A DNA stretch of 64,000 nucleotides from Methanobrevibacter millerae (GCF_001477655.1 NZ_CP011266.1:1472001-1536000); one strand, 5' to 3'; shown: positions 27,623 to 36,780, counted from the stretch's first letter. Numbers and translations are program-made. The notes: generated by a model not told the origin, from the sequence alone.

Positions 27623-28771
27623 TCATAATTCCTCTTTAGCTGGACTATATAATGGAGGTTTGATATCATCACTTACACCTGCAATATAACCAGTCCTATC
27701 AGAATATTTCTTTTGCAATTTATCAAAAATCAATGAAACAGGAATATCCATTGGACAGACATCATCACATTGGCCGCAGTCAACACAACTGAAACTCATA
27801 TGAGACAATCTGATTCCTTGGAATGCAATTGGTTTTGGAGGAATTCCTGAATTTTCAAAGTATGATTTATTGATTTCACAGTTTTCATGACACCAGCATA
27901 TTGGACAAACATCACGACATGCATAACAACGAATACATCTGTCCCATTCTTCCATTTCATCAACTTTATCATAAACGGAATCCTGTGTTTTCTTAGACAT
28001 TTTAATCATGATATTTTCAACTTTTGCTCTTGCATCAATTGCATCCTGTGATGGTGATTTTGTTTCAATTAATCCTGCTTTAATAGCACCATTAATTAAT
28101 TCATCACCTTTTTCATCATTAATTTCAACGAATGTCCATCCATCAAGTGATCCCCAATTACCACAAGCAATATTTGCTTTTCTTGGGATTTTAACATCAC
28201 ATCTTTGGCAATTCAAACGACGTCCAAATCCTTCTTCTTCTAAATCATGGATTTTTACACCTTTTTCAGTACCATCAGCAAGTTCTACAATGAATTGACC
28301 TTTGTCAATTTCTTCACTTACTACATCATCAGGATTAATATCATAGAACAATTCAATCATTTTTCTTCCAGTTACTGGAGAAACTGTTCCTCCACAGTTT
28401 AATCCAACAGTGAATATATTATCTGGATTAATTTTATGTCTTTTTATTAATTCATCAATAGAACGAATATCACAAGGTTTTACTGCAACAGCAATTTTTT
28501 TATCAGACAAATATTTTTGAATTAAATCACCAAACATGGTAGGTGCACAATGATAAGATCCTGCAGTGTTAATTAAATCATCTGAATTTGTTACAAATGT
28601 TGGAACACCATCATATATATCATCACCAGGACTTAAAGCTAAAACTCCATCAACCAATCCTTCATCCAATAAATATTTGAAAATACTCGTAACAGCCCCA
28701 CCACATTCTCCGGCTTCAAGAATGTCTGAGTTTTTTGATCTAGCTAATACGTAACTCATATTATCACTCAC
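27623..28771 (-). CDS. FrhB/FdhB-type F420-dependent oxidoreductase beta subunit (FlpB-like)
   Basis: This 382-residue protein has the coenzyme F420 hydrogenase/dehydrogenase beta fold in its first 230 residues or so. Clues are [13 protein letters not shown] and the [18 protein letters not shown] loop of this family. Two ferredoxin-type [4Fe-4S] motifs follow: [16 protein letters not shown] near residue 285 and [12 protein letters not shown] near 335. Such subunits pass electrons between F420 and iron-sulfur chains using FAD. Its start overlaps the stop of the FdhA-like gene by 4 bases (ATGA), which shows tight co-translation. It is FdhB-like, but in this operon it pairs with a short FdhA-like protein and an MvhD-like protein, as in flp operons. 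Confidence 0.9.
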   Translation of the reverse strand: MSDNMSYVLARSKNSDILEAGECGGAVTSIFKYLLDEGLVDGVLALSPGDDIYDGVPTFVTNSDDLINTAGSYHCAPTMFGDLIQKYLSDKKIAVAVKPCDIRSIDELIKRHKINPDNIFTVGLNCGGTVSPVTGRKMIELFYDINPDDVVSEEIDKGQFIVELADGTEKGVKIHDLEEEGFGRRLNCQRCDVKIPRKANIACGNWGSLDGWTFVEINDEKGDELINGAIKAGLIETKSPSQDAIDARAKVENIMIKMSKKTQDSVYDKVDEMEEWDRCIRCYACRDVCPICWCHENCEINKSYFENSGIPPKPIAFQGIRLSHMSFSCVDCGQCDDVCPMDIPVSLIFDKLQKKYSDRTGYIAGVSDDIKPPLYSPAKEEL

Positions 28772-29784
28772 AATTTATTTTGAATTTTTTCAATAATTTC
28801 TATTTCACTAAGGTTTTCAGATTCAACAACATTTTCAAAACTTTGGGAAAGACCCATTGCATTGACATAACTACCATCAGTTTCAAGCCAAGTTTTAATT
28901 GGGACAACAATTGTTGAAATATCAGATGTAGAATTTGAACATGGAACAAAAGTAATGATTTTTGAAATGGATTTATAATCATAATCTATTTCAGCAACAA
29001 GATCATCATTAAAAATTAACAAAACATCTGTGTTATCTAATAACTCAATCATATCTTCTTTTGATTTTGCATCAATAATTTTTGAAACACCTTTAGAATT
29101 ACATTTACTGAATACAGGTAATGATTTGCAATTGCTGTTAGCAATAGCTTCAACGATTTTTTCTAAATCATCACTAGATTCGATTTTACTGTAGACAACA
29201 ACACTATCATCATCTAATTTATTAATAAGAGATTCAATAGAATCTGCAATTTCATCAGAGACATTTGCTGTAACAGTTTTTTCAGGAGCATATGAAAAAA
29301 TATTTGCACCATTTTTCTTTGCATGAACAATTTTTCTTCCAATCAAAGGATTTTCATATACTACATCACCAATAACAATAACTTTAGATGCATTTTCAAT
29401 TTCATCATAAGATGCAATATCATCATTTAAATTTACAAAATTATCTGCATAAAATGCAATATTAAAATTATTTAATTCAGCAAAATTTTTTATCATTTCT
29501 GCTTCTTCAACACTATTATTTCCAGAGCAAACAACAGTAATTTTATTAGCATCATTAGATTTTAACTCATTAGATACTTCATCAATAATTTTTTCAATAT
29601 CAGAAACTTCCAATTTATTTTTATAAATTTCTATAGAATTTCTACCATTTAAACAATTTTTTCCTTCATTAATTTGATGTCTTTTGTAGGAATAAGTTCC
29701 TACTACATCACCATCCTGTGAAACAACATTAATACCACAACCAACACTACAGGAAGGGCATAACGTGTGCTTAATCTCCAACAT
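28768..29784 (-). CDS. Short FdhA-like molybdopterin-oxidoreductase homologue (FlpA-like), probably non-catalytic
   Basis: This protein has 338 residues, about half the length of a formate dehydrogenase alpha subunit. The N-terminus keeps the [4Fe-4S] site CPSCSVGCG (residues 8-16) and GKNCLNGRN (near 43) in the FdhA arrangement. After that come Rossmann-like segments (VIVIGDVVYENPLIG) and a degraded C-terminal part with SDISTIVVPIKTWLETDGSYVNAMG, which resembles the GSYVN segment of the FdhA/NuoG group. I see no equivalent of the Cys/Sec that coordinates Mo or W, and the C-terminal cofactor-binding domain is missing. The reading frame is open throughout, and the gene sits in a compact operon, so it is not a fresh pseudogene. 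An electron-transfer or scaffold role is inferred. Confidence 0.8.
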   Translation of the reverse strand: MLEIKHTLCPSCSVGCGINVVSQDGDVVGTYSYKRHQINEGKNCLNGRNSIEIYKNKLEVSDIEKIIDEVSNELKSNDANKITVVCSGNNSVEEAEMIKNFAELNNFNIAFYADNFVNLNDDIASYDEIENASKVIVIGDVVYENPLIGRKIVHAKKNGANIFSYAPEKTVTANVSDEIADSIESLINKLDDDSVVVYSKIESSDDLEKIVEAIANSNCKSLPVFSKCNSKGVSKIIDAKSKEDMIELLDNTDVLLIFNDDLVAEIDYDYKSISKIITFVPCSNSTSDISTIVVPIKTWLETDGSYVNAMGLSQSFENVVESENLSEIEIIEKIQNKL

Positions 29785-29799
29785 AATATATCACCAAAA

Positions 29800-30165
29800 T
29801 TAGTTAGAAAGAGTATCTGAAATCTTTTCACTGCCAAAATAATTGCATGATTCATTTCCTTCCAATACATGAGTAGATTGTCTAGTTAAAGAAAACATAC
29901 CCATTAATACATCAAAAGCCTTATCAAAGATTAATTGTGAACAAGAAGCTTGAGAAAATTCCTCAAAACTTTCTAATTTCAATAAACCTTCAACTTTAAA
30001 ACTTAAATCTAATGAATTGATAGATTTTAATATACAATCATATCTAATCTCCCTAAGATCAGTATCATAATATTCAACTGACCAATCAATTTCTAAATTT
30101 AACTTTTTATTTTTTGGATTTGAATAAGGTCTTATCATTCCAATTTTTTCTATATATATTTGCAT
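29800..30165 (-). CDS. Conserved-looking hypothetical protein, first gene of the flp-like operon
   Basis: I do not recognise this 121-residue protein. It is soluble and acidic, with alternating beta-like stretches (NLEIDWSVEYYD, RYDCILKSI, SFKVEGLLKLESFEEF) ending in an Asn-rich tail. It has only a few cysteines, which do not form an iron-sulfur motif. It lies 15 bases before the FdhA-like gene and directly follows the operon's promoter, so it should be co-transcribed. The beta-rich N-terminal half would be compatible with a small chaperone or assembly factor, but nothing in the sequence proves that. It occupies the position of one of the small flp genes. Confidence 0.6.
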   Translation of the reverse strand: MQIYIEKIGMIRPYSNPKNKKLNLEIDWSVEYYDTDLREIRYDCILKSINSLDLSFKVEGLLKLESFEEFSQASCSQLIFDKAFDVLMGMFSLTRQSTHVLEGNESCNYFGSEKISDTLSN

Positions 30166-30252
30166 ATTACTCTCGCCAACAATTTAATCAAATTTTAAAG
30201 TGTAAATTATTCAACTAAGGATTTAATTAAATAATCTACTTTGTTATTGGTA

Positions 30253-30285
30253 GTATTAACCATATAAATGTTATTAAAGTATTAC
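30253..30285 (-). promoter_or_regulatory. flp-like operon promoter with paired operators (26-base period)
   Basis: On the minus strand GTAATAC (30279-30285) lies 10 bases upstream of a TTTATATG TATA box (30261-30268). TTAATAC (30253-30259) follows it immediately. The starts are 26 bases apart. Every position is matched at the mrt promoter with an offset of exactly 6109 bases. The 888-base gap from here to mtd has no convincing gene. Confidence 0.7.
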
Positions 30286-30574
30286 TTTATTATAAATTGT
30301 TTAAATTAAAAATTAAGGATTTTTTAATCATAATATAATAAAAAAAATATAACTAATTTTCAATACTTCAAATAAGAAACGTAGAATCGTTGAAATCAAA
30401 AATGTAATAATTAATGAAAATTAGACTTTTTGACTTATATCAACTAAAAACGTGAAAAATATAATTAAATCATGCAAATTTTAAAAATATCCACAATAAT
30501 TATATTTTAACTATAAATAATTAAATTTATAAATTTATTAATAAAAAAACCTAAAATATGATAAAAATAAAAAA

Positions 30575-30635
30575 GTAATACTTTTTTTAAAATTATTACT
30601 ACTTGAAAACATAAAAAAATTCAAAAAAGTATTAC
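30575..30635. promoter_or_regulatory. Distal three-site operator-like element upstream of the flp-like operon
   Basis: GTAATAC (30575-30581), TTATTAC (30593-30599) and GTATTAC (30629-30635) are spaced 18 and 36 bases apart. The element contains a T-run and AAAATTATTACTACTT. A near-identical element lies at 36684-36744. Both lie 296 bases upstream of the proximal GTATTAC of their operons. Confidence 0.6.
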
Positions 30636-30659
30636 TAATTTTAGATGTACAAACCAAAA

Positions 30660-30800
30660 AAAAAACAAAATCAACAAAAAAAACTATCCTGAAAAACAAA
30701 ATCAAACATGAAAAACAATCAATAAAAAAAAAACAAAAAACTATCCATAAAAAAAATCAAACATGAAAAACAATCAATAAAAAACAAAAAACATCCAATT
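30660..30800. repeat. Short A-rich tandem direct repeat, about 55-57 bases, 2.3 copies
   Basis: ATCAAACATGAAAAACAATC begins at 30701 and again at 30756. Each copy is preceded by an AAACTATCC-like stretch (CTATCC at 30684 and 30741), and a partial third copy has CATCC near 30791. The tract is nearly free of G and contains no spacers, so it is not a CRISPR. Confidence 0.65.
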
Positions 30801-30867
30801 AAAAACAAAATAAAATGCACAATAGCAAAATAATTAATTGATATTATCATTAAATAGAAGGGAAAGA

Positions 30868-30946
30868 GGTTAATGGCAAATGTTGATTTTAGAAGATAGA
30901 TATGTGTAGTTAAAATATATAATTTTCAACAATTAAACCATTAACC
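30868..30946 (-). other. Long-range stem-loop downstream of mtd
   Basis: GGTTAATGG (30868-30876) pairs perfectly with CCATTAACC (30938-30946). Inside, TGTTGA (30881-30886) pairs with TCAACA (30926-30931). The 79-base fold lies about 108 bases after the mtd stop and is followed on the minus strand by a pyrimidine-rich run. It may end or stabilise the mrt-mtd transcript. It is not a tRNA: it has no T-loop or anticodon arm pattern. Confidence 0.4.
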
Positions 30947-31053
30947 TATGTTGTATTACAAAAGATATCTTGGCCAATAATTAATAAATACCATCATCAA
31001 AAATTGTAAATTGGGATAATAATAAAAATTTTTAATTATCAGCCAAAACAATT

Positions 31054-31884
31054 TTATTCTGGTTTTGAAATTAAATCTTTTTTAGATCCTGTTTGACCTT
31101 CCTTCATATGAGGAGTTCTTAAAACAGTATCATTAGATTTTTCAATTTCACGAGCTTCACTAGCTAATTTTGCAGCACATGAAGCCATTTCGTGAGCTGC
31201 TGCAACTAATGGAATGAAATTTTCATAACCTTTTGTCATGAAACAACCTTTCATATCTAAATTAGCAACTGCACCTGCCATTTCATATGCAGCAATAGCT
31301 TTTGCTTTAGCATATGGATTTTCAAAACCAGCAACATCAACAGCTTTTTCAGCAGTGATGATTAGTTTTGGTAATTCAATTTCATCTCCATTATCAAATG
31401 CATTGATAATATCATCAATGGTGTTTTGTACCAATCTTAATGCACCAGTTTCTGCAAGAACTTTTAAAATGTCTGAATTGAATATAGCCATTTCTGTTGG
31501 GTCTAACCATTCTCTTTTTGCACCAATCATTGGATCAGACATTACAATAATGTAACCTAAACCTTGTTCATCCATTTCTTCAGTTTTGCTTTTACCTGGA
31601 GCATCACCAATAATTACTGCAGGTTTATCCATTGCAGATAACAATTCTCTAGCTTTAGCTGGTCCAGGAGCTCCTGGATTTGGGCTAATGAAAATACAGA
31701 AATCTGGGTCAAATTGTTCTACTTTTGGTACAACATCTTCGACTTGTTCAGGATTCATTTTTGCACCAGATCCAAATACTCTAACATCAATATTTGGTCT
31801 ATCAGCTCTTTCATCTAATAACAAATCTAATACTGGAGAAACTCCAATATTTCCGCTTTTTACTATTCCAATTTTTACTACCAT
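31054..31884 (-). CDS. mtd: F420-dependent methylenetetrahydromethanopterin dehydrogenase
   Basis: This 276-residue protein opens with KIGIVKSGNIGVSPVLDLLLDERADR, the typical Mtd N-terminus. It continues with ISPNPGAPGPAKARELL and VIIGDAPGKSK, and has the conserved MKEGQTGSKKDLISKP-type end. Mtd oxidises or reduces the C1 unit between methenyl- and methylene-H4MPT using coenzyme F420 in the cytoplasm, a core step of CO2-to-methane conversion. It starts 24 bases after the mrtA stop with a GGTGA site. This implies co-transcription with the MCR II genes. Linkage of an F420-dependent step and MCR II would let both respond to the same signal. Confidence 0.97.
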   Translation of the reverse strand: MVVKIGIVKSGNIGVSPVLDLLLDERADRPNIDVRVFGSGAKMNPEQVEDVVPKVEQFDPDFCIFISPNPGAPGPAKARELLSAMDKPAVIIGDAPGKSKTEEMDEQGLGYIIVMSDPMIGAKREWLDPTEMAIFNSDILKVLAETGALRLVQNTIDDIINAFDNGDEIELPKLIITAEKAVDVAGFENPYAKAKAIAAYEMAGAVANLDMKGCFMTKGYENFIPLVAAAHEMASCAAKLASEAREIEKSNDTVLRTPHMKEGQTGSKKDLISKPE

Positions 31885-31907
31885 TTTTTCACCATTAAAT
31901 TTAATTT

Positions 31908-33563
31908 TTAAGCTGAAGGAATTATAATATCCCTTTCACCAGAAGGCATGAATTCTCTTAATGCACCCTTAGCTATTTCTTTTCTTGGATGTTTAAAGTC
32001 AAATGTCAAATTATCATCTGCAAATGCAATTTTAATTAATGGATTTGTACAGAATGCATCGCCTCTTGCAGCGTGAGGTGCTTGAGCAATACCTGCATAT
32101 TCAGGTTGGTGACCTACATTCATTGCATAATTAGGATAATTAGGACCTCTTAATTCATGGATAAGACCTTCATCACTCCTAATTGATAATGAATTAGAAG
32201 CACCTGCTTGGTCTTGTAAATCATATCCATAAAATCCAAGTCTGGAATGAGCTTCTTTATGTAAAATCATACTTAAATACCATCCATTTACACCAGCATT
32301 GGAATTTCCTGTTGCAAAAGCAGTTGAACAACCTGCAGCGGCGGAAATAACTGATGCTCTTTGAGAACCACCAAAGTGAGTTTCTAAAAGAGTAGGTATC
32401 TCATACTGTTCTAAACCATAAAGGGTTACTTCAGTAGATATATCACGTACAGTATCCATATCTAATTCAGCATTACACATCCCATAATTCTTTTCGACAT
32501 AATCCATTCCATAATAAATGAAATCGTCAAGGATATCATCAGTATAAGCTGCACTAGCATATTGTGTAAAACCAACACCACCAGACATATAAGAACCCAA
32601 CCAAACTTGGTCATATAATACAGCTGCAGCAGCAATAACTTCTAAAGTTACTTCTGCAGGATCATCAGAGATTCTTGAAGTTTGAACCATATCTGCCAAA
32701 TTACCGAATGCTACACCACCCGGCTCATTAGGACCTCTTGCACGCCTAGATGGTAAAAATGCTCCCATTCCGATTACATCAGCGTGTTTTGCAGCATATG
32801 AAAAGTCAGCAATAGCTGCTTCACCAGCACATAACTTATATGCATTGATAAAACTCATACCAATTTGCATTGCAGACCATCTTGAAACAGTACCACCGTC
32901 ACAAGCCCTTACAACTAAAGTAGGAACTCTACTTACTTGGTAAGTTTTATTTCCAACATATTTTTTAAGCATTTCTGCTTGATCTTCCGGAAATTCTTTA
33001 TTGATATCAATTAGAACTCTTTTGTCTAATTCATCTGCTAAATCATCATTTCCAGTGAATATTTTTGCATAACAGTCATCGACAAGACTAGGGTGTACTT
33101 CAACCATATGTTCCTGTACAACAGCTCCTCCAGGAAGTGCGTGGTTAATATTTTCCATGTACTCGTTGATTGTTTCCGGAGTTACTTCAACCCCTAATCT
33201 TTCTTGTAAAACAGAATGAGCAGTATCCATACCTACGATAATAGTTCTTTTAATATCATCAACCAATTGTTGAATTGCTGCATTGTTACAAAAGTGTAAA
33301 TCATCACCTTCAACATAATCTTCAGTTCCAGAAATCTTATATGCCATTAACTGTCTTTGACCTAATGGCACCCCAATATCTGGATTATAAAAAGGCATAT
33401 TTCTTTCTTTAGCTAATTTTTCAGCAGCATCATTAAATTCTCTTTTTCTTTCAGATTGTTTCCATCCATCGAAACAATAAAAACTGGTGTGATCACTTTC
33501 CTGATCTTCACCTTTGAATTTTTGATTTAATGCGTTTAAAAATTTTTTATCTTCCAAACCCAT
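31908..33563 (-). CDS. mrtA: Methyl-coenzyme M reductase II alpha subunit
   Basis: This 551-residue protein is the catalytic subunit of the nickel F430 enzyme that releases methane. Active-site segments are clear: [68 protein letters not shown] and [15 protein letters not shown]. Gly446 (thioglycine site) and Asp451 (didehydroaspartate site) are kept. Ala453 stands where Methanothermobacter MCR I has S-methyl-Cys452. I chose the ATG at 33561-33563 over a GTG nine bases upstream because AGGTGA lies just before it and the length fits the family. It is the last mrt gene, with mtd behind it. Isoenzyme II is assigned because no C gene lies in the operon. Confidence 0.97.
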   Translation of the reverse strand: MGLEDKKFLNALNQKFKGEDQESDHTSFYCFDGWKQSERKREFNDAAEKLAKERNMPFYNPDIGVPLGQRQLMAYKISGTEDYVEGDDLHFCNNAAIQQLVDDIKRTIIVGMDTAHSVLQERLGVEVTPETINEYMENINHALPGGAVVQEHMVEVHPSLVDDCYAKIFTGNDDLADELDKRVLIDINKEFPEDQAEMLKKYVGNKTYQVSRVPTLVVRACDGGTVSRWSAMQIGMSFINAYKLCAGEAAIADFSYAAKHADVIGMGAFLPSRRARGPNEPGGVAFGNLADMVQTSRISDDPAEVTLEVIAAAAVLYDQVWLGSYMSGGVGFTQYASAAYTDDILDDFIYYGMDYVEKNYGMCNAELDMDTVRDISTEVTLYGLEQYEIPTLLETHFGGSQRASVISAAAGCSTAFATGNSNAGVNGWYLSMILHKEAHSRLGFYGYDLQDQAGASNSLSIRSDEGLIHELRGPNYPNYAMNVGHQPEYAGIAQAPHAARGDAFCTNPLIKIAFADDNLTFDFKHPRKEIAKGALREFMPSGERDIIIPSA

Positions 33564-33564
33564 T

Positions 33565-34359
33565 CTATTCACCTAATTTCTTTTTTAAATCATTAGAAAA
33601 TACTCCCATACCATATCCTCCTTTTGTTCTAGCGGTATGGATATTTTCAACGACTTCAATTGCTTCTTTATCCTGTCTCATACCAATATTATCTTCCCTA
33701 TATATTGTTGTGATATCTTTTAGATATTCTTCATCCAATGGAGCTCCCACATCAATCATTTCATCTAAAGGACGACCAACCTGGTCTTTTACATAATAAA
33801 CATGACCATCTTCCTCATTGAAAATATATCTTTGAAGTCCATCAAACATCAAACCATTTTCATCAAGTCTTAATGAGTGTCCATGTACAGTAGCTCCTCT
33901 CATACCACATCTAGCAGGATCAAAAATATCTGTTTCAACCAATTCTTTAGAAATTTTTTCTAAATCCTGTTCCCTTATTTCAATTACCTGCCTTCCAGAT
34001 AATGTACCAGTATCCACTCCCCTATATCTCCACATGTAAGTTCTTGCCCTATCATATGGCTGAGCAGGAGCATGATACATTGAATCTGCAAATTGAATAT
34101 ATCTAATTCTTATTCCTTCTTTAGCACCAGGAGTTGGCTCAACAATACTTTTAATAATATCACCATCGTCTTCCATTTCAGCTAATGGTGGGTGGACAGT
34201 TTTATAACTTTCACCAGGACTCCTGTGACCTAAAATTTTAACTAAACCTTCATCAGATACAGATCTAATCTTTTTAAATTCATGGTCAGGATTCATATGC
34301 TTTCTTCTATTTTCAGCAATTTTTGTTTCTCCAGGACCAAATTGAGCTTTATATTCCAT
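33565..34359 (-). CDS. mrtG: Methyl-coenzyme M reductase II gamma subunit
   Basis: This 264-residue subunit starts [21 protein letters not shown]. It contains [41 protein letters not shown] and the [21 protein letters not shown] stretch typical of McrG. Two gamma subunits complete the (alpha-beta-gamma)2 enzyme and help line the F430 and coenzyme sites. A TTGGTGA ribosome site precedes the ATG. The gene follows D directly, with only 17 bases and no C gene between, the hallmark of the mrtBDGA order. It ends one base before the mrtA start, which suggests coupled translation. Confidence 0.97.
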   Translation of the reverse strand: MEYKAQFGPGETKIAENRRKHMNPDHEFKKIRSVSDEGLVKILGHRSPGESYKTVHPPLAEMEDDGDIIKSIVEPTPGAKEGIRIRYIQFADSMYHAPAQPYDRARTYMWRYRGVDTGTLSGRQVIEIREQDLEKISKELVETDIFDPARCGMRGATVHGHSLRLDENGLMFDGLQRYIFNEEDGHVYYVKDQVGRPLDEMIDVGAPLDEEYLKDITTIYREDNIGMRQDKEAIEVVENIHTARTKGGYGMGVFSNDLKKKLGE

Positions 34360-34376
34360 AATTCACCAACATAATA

Positions 34377-34871
34377 TTATTTAATAACTTTAACTGTTTC
34401 AGATGATATTGAACGTGCATCAACCAAACCGATATAACGTTTATCAATAGCACTTTCGAAATTATTGCCATATTTTAAATAGTCAGTGATTGTTGATTTT
34501 GTTCTGGTAAAAATACCGACCAATATACTATAATCACATGGCATATTTTCATCTAAAATTTCATGTAAATTATCCATAAAATCATTAAAATTAGTCATAT
34601 CAACTGTAATGATAATTTCTCCAACCATTACTCTTAATTCCAAATCAGTATCTTTTACACTAATGATTTTCCTGTCAGTATGATTAACGATATGGCCTTT
34701 TCCAGGACCATAAAATACTTTTAATGGTATTGATGGACCATGAATTAAAACCCTTTGTTGACCTTCCAAATCATAAATGCAATTTAAAATATTTTCAGTT
34801 GTATTAGGCTTCAAATATCTATTTGGAACAATTTTTATGTCAATAACATTAATTTTTTCTGATTCTTCCAT
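34377..34871 (-). CDS. mrtD: Methyl-coenzyme M reductase II operon protein D
   Basis: This protein has about 164 residues. Recognisable parts are INVIDIKIVPNRYLKPNTTENILN near the start, QQRVLIHGPSIPLKVFYGPGKGHIVNH in the middle and a C-terminus rich in Lys and Ile. McrD-type proteins are not part of the purified enzyme and are thought to help assembly or F430 loading. The ATG at 34869-34871 has AAAGGTG upstream; a GTG six bases earlier would place the start inside that ribosome site. It lies 10 bases after mrtB in the same operon. Confidence 0.93.
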   Translation of the reverse strand: MEESEKINVIDIKIVPNRYLKPNTTENILNCIYDLEGQQRVLIHGPSIPLKVFYGPGKGHIVNHTDRKIISVKDTDLELRVMVGEIIITVDMTNFNDFMDNLHEILDENMPCDYSILVGIFTRTKSTITDYLKYGNNFESAIDKRYIGLVDARSISSETVKVIK

Positions 34872-34881
34872 GAACACACCT

Positions 34882-36213
34882 TTAAAGTTTATCTTTTATT
34901 TCACCTGCAACATTTGCTACATTAGGAATTGGATTTCTAAGATTATCAATAGTTCCATATACAGTTCCAATCAATGCAGAAGTTCTTTTAACAGAAAACA
35001 TCTGAGTTCCTGCATCCAAACACATTGCAGCAGACGCACAAGGAATTGCAGTTCCTTTAGCATGTCTTGTTACTACGTGATTTCCATGAAATGTACCTGG
35101 TCCTCCTCCACCATAAATTGAATGTGAGAAGAAACTAAATCCTACACCAACACCTTCAGTTCTACCATAATCTACACCAGGAAGCCCAGTTTCGTATTCT
35201 AACATATCATTATAATACAATACAGTGGATGCTACTGCTTGAGCAGCCCTAGCAGCACCAACATTAACAATTACTGCAGCAAGTAATCCTGCAGCAGCAT
35301 ATGCATTCCATAATGCCCAATCAACAGGCTCATACATATTATATCCAGAAGGCATTTTTTTAGCTACTTTAATTACATTATCTTCTATTGCTCTTCCAAC
35401 TAATGATTGAATTACAGTTCCAACAGTCCCTTTCGCATTCTCTTTAACTATGTCAAAAACCAAATTATCAGCATTCAATCCCTGATAAGCCAAAGTCAAT
35501 AAATGCATTCTTTCAAATGCACCAGTAGCATCACCAGTTTCAAACATTGCGGTTTGTTCCATAATTGATGATAATGCAGCAGCATTTAAAGTTTGTTTAT
35601 TAGTAATTGCAACAACATGGTTTGCCATAATGTTCCTAAGACCATATCCCAAACCTTCTAAAAGAACCGGTGGTCCTAAAAGAGCACTAATATGAGCACC
35701 TGAAAGATCCACAGTTCTTGGATAAGCACCCATTACTGAAGTTTTAATTGTGGATGCATCAAACATATTAATATCAAAAGTATCAATAATTGCCTGAATT
35801 GTTGCAGCACCTGTTTGTAATGTTGAAACAGAATAATCTGCAGCCACATTTAATCTTTCAAATGGAAGTTGGACTAATAATTGCTGTCCTTCATTTATTA
35901 GATTAACAGAAGTATCATCATCCTCATTAACTTGAAGAATCTTTTTTATTTTTTCACCAATCAATTCAGCATTTTCAACAATAGGAAGATCTAATTCCCT
36001 ACCTGGAATAAAAACAGATTTACCACCCATAGCAGCAGTTTTTAATCCTTTTTCAATACCTGCCAAATTTACAGCAGCAGATCTTTTGATATCATATATC
36101 ATTTCTTGAATTGCGGAATTTTTTAGTGGACTAATTGCTTCTAAAGGCACATCTCCTTGGAGAAGTTTACCATTAGGACCATACAAATCTAATTGATCAT
36201 CATATATTTGCAT
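34882..36213 (-). CDS. mrtB: Methyl-coenzyme M reductase II beta subunit
   Basis: This 443-residue subunit starts [18 protein letters not shown]. It has family stretches such as [50 protein letters not shown] and [24 protein letters not shown] (near residue 365). The [11 protein letters not shown] region lies close to the coenzyme B binding channel in known MCR structures. A strong GGAGG lies 6 bases before the ATG. It is the first gene of mrtBDGA-mtd. Its upstream region carries the same operator layout as the flp-like operon, which suggests co-regulation. Confidence 0.97.
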   Translation of the reverse strand: MQIYDDQLDLYGPNGKLLQGDVPLEAISPLKNSAIQEMIYDIKRSAAVNLAGIEKGLKTAAMGGKSVFIPGRELDLPIVENAELIGEKIKKILQVNEDDDTSVNLINEGQQLLVQLPFERLNVAADYSVSTLQTGAATIQAIIDTFDINMFDASTIKTSVMGAYPRTVDLSGAHISALLGPPVLLEGLGYGLRNIMANHVVAITNKQTLNAAALSSIMEQTAMFETGDATGAFERMHLLTLAYQGLNADNLVFDIVKENAKGTVGTVIQSLVGRAIEDNVIKVAKKMPSGYNMYEPVDWALWNAYAAAGLLAAVIVNVGAARAAQAVASTVLYYNDMLEYETGLPGVDYGRTEGVGVGFSFFSHSIYGGGGPGTFHGNHVVTRHAKGTAIPCASAAMCLDAGTQMFSVKRTSALIGTVYGTIDNLRNPIPNVANVAGEIKDKL

Positions 36214-36361
36214 TAGTAACCTCCTACAAAAAAGTATTAAAAAAATATTTTATAATTAATACAATCCCCAAAATAGGATTAATAAATTAAAAAGTTATTA
36301 TTTTAATACTAATTTAACTAAAATCGATTATCATATGAAATAATCAATTATATACTTGATA

Positions 36362-36394
36362 GTAATAAACATATAAATATTTTTAAAGTATTAC
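36362..36394 (-). promoter_or_regulatory. mrt operon promoter with paired operators (26-base period)
   Basis: On the minus strand GTAATAC (36388-36394) lies 10 bases upstream of a TTTATATG TATA box (36370-36377). TTATTAC (36362-36368) follows. Transcription should start about 25 bases further on, giving an mrtB leader of roughly 130 bases. The 567-base gap up to nudC holds this promoter, the distal element and AT-rich sequence without a gene. Confidence 0.7.
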
Positions 36395-36683
36395 TTTATT
36401 CAAATTACTTAGATTTAAATAAAATAAGTTAAAAATCCTTTTAAAATAATATATTAATTTATTATTTATTTAAATTAAAAATAAATATTAAAATAATAGT
36501 TAAATTAAAAAAGTAATAATTTAAGCAAAAATAAAAAATTTCAAAAAAAATAGCCTAAATAAATTTAAAAGATTCATAATTAATTAAATACCCCAATATA
36601 GGCAAATCATATTTTAAATTAAAATTAAAGAAAAAATATCTTAAAAATCTAAAAAAAACTAAAAAATAAATGATAAATAATAA

Positions 36684-36744
36684 GTAATACTTTTTTTAAA
36701 ATTATTACTACTTAAAGACATAATAAAATTTATTAAAGTATTAC
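36684..36744. promoter_or_regulatory. Distal three-site operator-like element between mrt and nudC
   Basis: GTAATAC (36684-36690), TTATTAC (36702-36708) and GTATTAC (36738-36744) are spaced 18 and 36 bases apart, as in the element at 30575-30635. It ends 36 bases before the nudC start, so it could act on nudC. However, the twin copy has no divergent gene beside it, which favours a role in mrt and flp control. Confidence 0.58.
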
Positions 36745-36780
36745 ATAATATTTAATGTAAAAACAAACATAAATTAAAAT

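Noticed and set aside
28768-29784. Assignment as a formate dehydrogenase alpha subunit or formylmethanofuran dehydrogenase subunit B
   Set aside because: It is about half the FdhA length with no visible metal-ligand Cys/Sec, and the N-terminal cysteine motif and GKNCLNG stretch fit FdhA-like rather than FwdB sequences.
30660-30800. Direct repeats considered as a CRISPR array
   Set aside because: There are only two to three copies in tandem, no unique spacers of regular size, and no cas genes nearby.
30868-30946. 79-base fold closed by a 9-bp stem, considered as a tRNA
   Set aside because: There is no TTC loop, no D- and anticodon-arm pattern and no usual acceptor end; base composition is also far too AT-rich.
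31908-36213. Assignment as the MCR I (mcrBDCGA) operon
   Set aside because: No C gene lies between D and G; only 17 bases separate them, which is the mrtBDGA order.
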